From Chloroflexota bacterium (lineage in GTDB: Bacteria; Chloroflexota; Anaerolineae; Anaerolineales; DRMV01): a DNA stretch of 5,949 bases. A program made the position numbers and the translations under genes. How positions within the stretch are numbered: the first letter of the stretch is position 1; each line of letters opens with the position of its first letter. A model generated the notes under the pieces. It made no database searches. It saw only the letters and a list, made by a program, of their open reading frames with translations, and was not told the origin of the DNA. Positions 5,108 to 5,949 of the stretch are shown here, one piece after another. The stretch is taken from the NCBI GenBank assembly GCA_013153335.1, contig JAADEP010000131.1, forward strand, positions 1-5,949. Direction: 5' to 3'.

Positions 5108-5949
5108 ATGGCCACGCTCATTCTAAAACCAGGGCGGGAAAAGGCCCTGTTGCGCCGACATCCGTGGGTCTTCTCGGGCGCGGTCGCGAAGGTCCGTGGC
5201 CACCCGGGGCCGGGCGAGACGGTCACCGTGGTCGACCACCAAGGCCGCTTTTTGGCGCGCGCGGCCTATAGCCCCAAATCGCAAATCCGGGCTCGGGTGT
5301 GGACCTTCCGCGAAGATGAGCCGGTTGGCCCGGAGCTGTTCCGCCGACGAATGCAGCAGGCCCTTGCCCTGCGTCGCGCCATCGTGCCGCGCGAGGACAC
5401 GGCTTATCGAGCTGTCTTCGCGGAATCTGACGGCCTGCCCGGCTTCATCGTGGACCGCTACGCGGACGTGGTGGTGCTGCAGTTCCTCAGCGCGGGCGCG
5501 GAATTCTGGCGCGCAGCTTTGCTCGACGCGGTCCGGGAGCTCCTCCCCGCGACCTACTATTACGAGCGCTCGGATGTGGCCGTTCGCGAGCTGGAAGGAC
5601 TTCGCCCGCGCCGCGGTCCGCTGCTCGGCACCGAGGAGCCACCCAACCCGGTATTTATCCGGGAAGGCGGCGTTCAATTCGGCGTTGATGTGCGCACCGG
5701 GCACAAAACCGGCTTTTATTTGGATCAACGGCTCAACCGTGCGTGGGTCCGCCGCCTGGCCAAGGGGCGCGACGTGCTGGATGTCTTCGCGTATACCGGC
5801 GGGTTCACGGTCAACGCGTTGGTCGGAGGCGCGCGGCACGTTACCACGGTGGACGTCTCCGCGACGGCTTTGGCCCAAGCCAAAGCGAACGTGCAGCTCA
5901 ACCGGCTCGACCCGGAGCGCGTGACCTGGGTCGAAGGGGACGCGTTCCA
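5108..5949 (+). CDS. rlmI: 23S rRNA m5C methyltransferase RlmI (class I SAM-dependent), 3' end outside window
   Basis: Transfers methyl from S-adenosylmethionine to C5 of a cytosine in 23S rRNA (C1962 in E. coli). The first 280 of an expected ~390-400 residues are present and open to the edge. An N-terminal PUA domain (about 2-75) starts with the typical LKPGREKALLRRHPWVFSGAV. The linker contains the hallmark FAESDGLPGFIVDRY (104-118). The catalytic domain opens with GHKTGFYLDQR (198-208), then SAM motif I DVFAYTGGFTVNAL (225-238) and the acidic motif II TTVDVS (D249). The catalytic Cys and the substrate motif lie beyond the window. It is the third cistron after the esterase and transporter. 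The position of the modified base is inferred from the family; related paralogues with the same fold exist, so the symbol is probable rather than certain. Confidence 0.88.
   Translation, partial: MATLILKPGREKALLRRHPWVFSGAVAKVRGHPGPGETVTVVDHQGRFLARAAYSPKSQIRARVWTFREDEPVGPELFRRRMQQALALRRAIVPREDTAYRAVFAESDGLPGFIVDRYADVVVLQFLSAGAEFWRAALLDAVRELLPATYYYERSDVAVRELEGLRPRRGPLLGTEEPPNPVFIREGGVQFGVDVRTGHKTGFYLDQRLNRAWVRRLAKGRDVLDVFAYTGGFTVNALVGGARHVTTVDVSATALAQAKANVQLNRLDPERVTWVEGDAF

Noticed and set aside
5123..5878. 251-codon minus-strand frame opposite rlmI
   Set aside because: It is fully antisense to a well-conserved RlmI sequence and its translation resembles no family; it is open only because of GC-rich codon use.

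Overview
This is a GC-rich, gene-dense bacterial chromosomal window with no mobile element, RNA gene or CRISPR array that I can see. Near-consensus TATAAT -10 boxes and AGGAGG ribosome sites show it is bacterial. The proteins are rich in Arg, Leu, Trp and Pro and poor in Lys. Together with an isolated DUF35 zinc-ribbon/OB protein, this would fit a Chloroflexota-like (possibly thermophilic) organism. That assignment is a guess from composition and gene content, not from a marker gene.

Layout. (1) 1-505, minus strand: most of a GNAT N-acetyltransferase, cut by the left edge. (2) 506-892: a 387-bp stretch with no firmly assignable gene. It holds a minus-strand reading frame that looks protein-like in its first ~100 residues but runs 115 nt into the acetyltransferase gene, plus several short dyads. 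(3) 893-1600, plus: a membrane-anchored Mrr-type nuclease domain protein. (4) 1635-2495, minus: a NagD-type HAD phosphatase that converges on the nuclease gene with a 34-bp gap. (5) 2496-2658: a divergent promoter region with a good sigma-70 type promoter for the HAD gene and a TATAAT box for the next gene. (6) 2659-3075, plus: a DUF35 zinc-ribbon/OB-fold protein without its usual thiolase partner. (7) 3119-5949, plus: a probable operon of an Est30/COG1647-type carboxylesterase, a 12-TM major facilitator transporter and the 5' part of rlmI (23S rRNA m5C methyltransferase). The esterase has an extended -10 promoter only 8 nt before its ATG, which suggests a leaderless mRNA. The esterase and transporter genes overlap by 11 nt, and rlmI follows after 17 nt with its own strong ribosome site.

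The genes do not form one obvious pathway. The esterase and transporter are tightly coupled and may act on the same ester or product. rlmI is a housekeeping gene that probably shares the transcript. I do not see a clear new multi-gene system. The items most worth a second look are the three-TM Mrr-like protein, the unassigned stretch at 506-892, the leaderless esterase promoter with an inverted repeat over its -10, and helically phased repeats upstream of the DUF35 gene.
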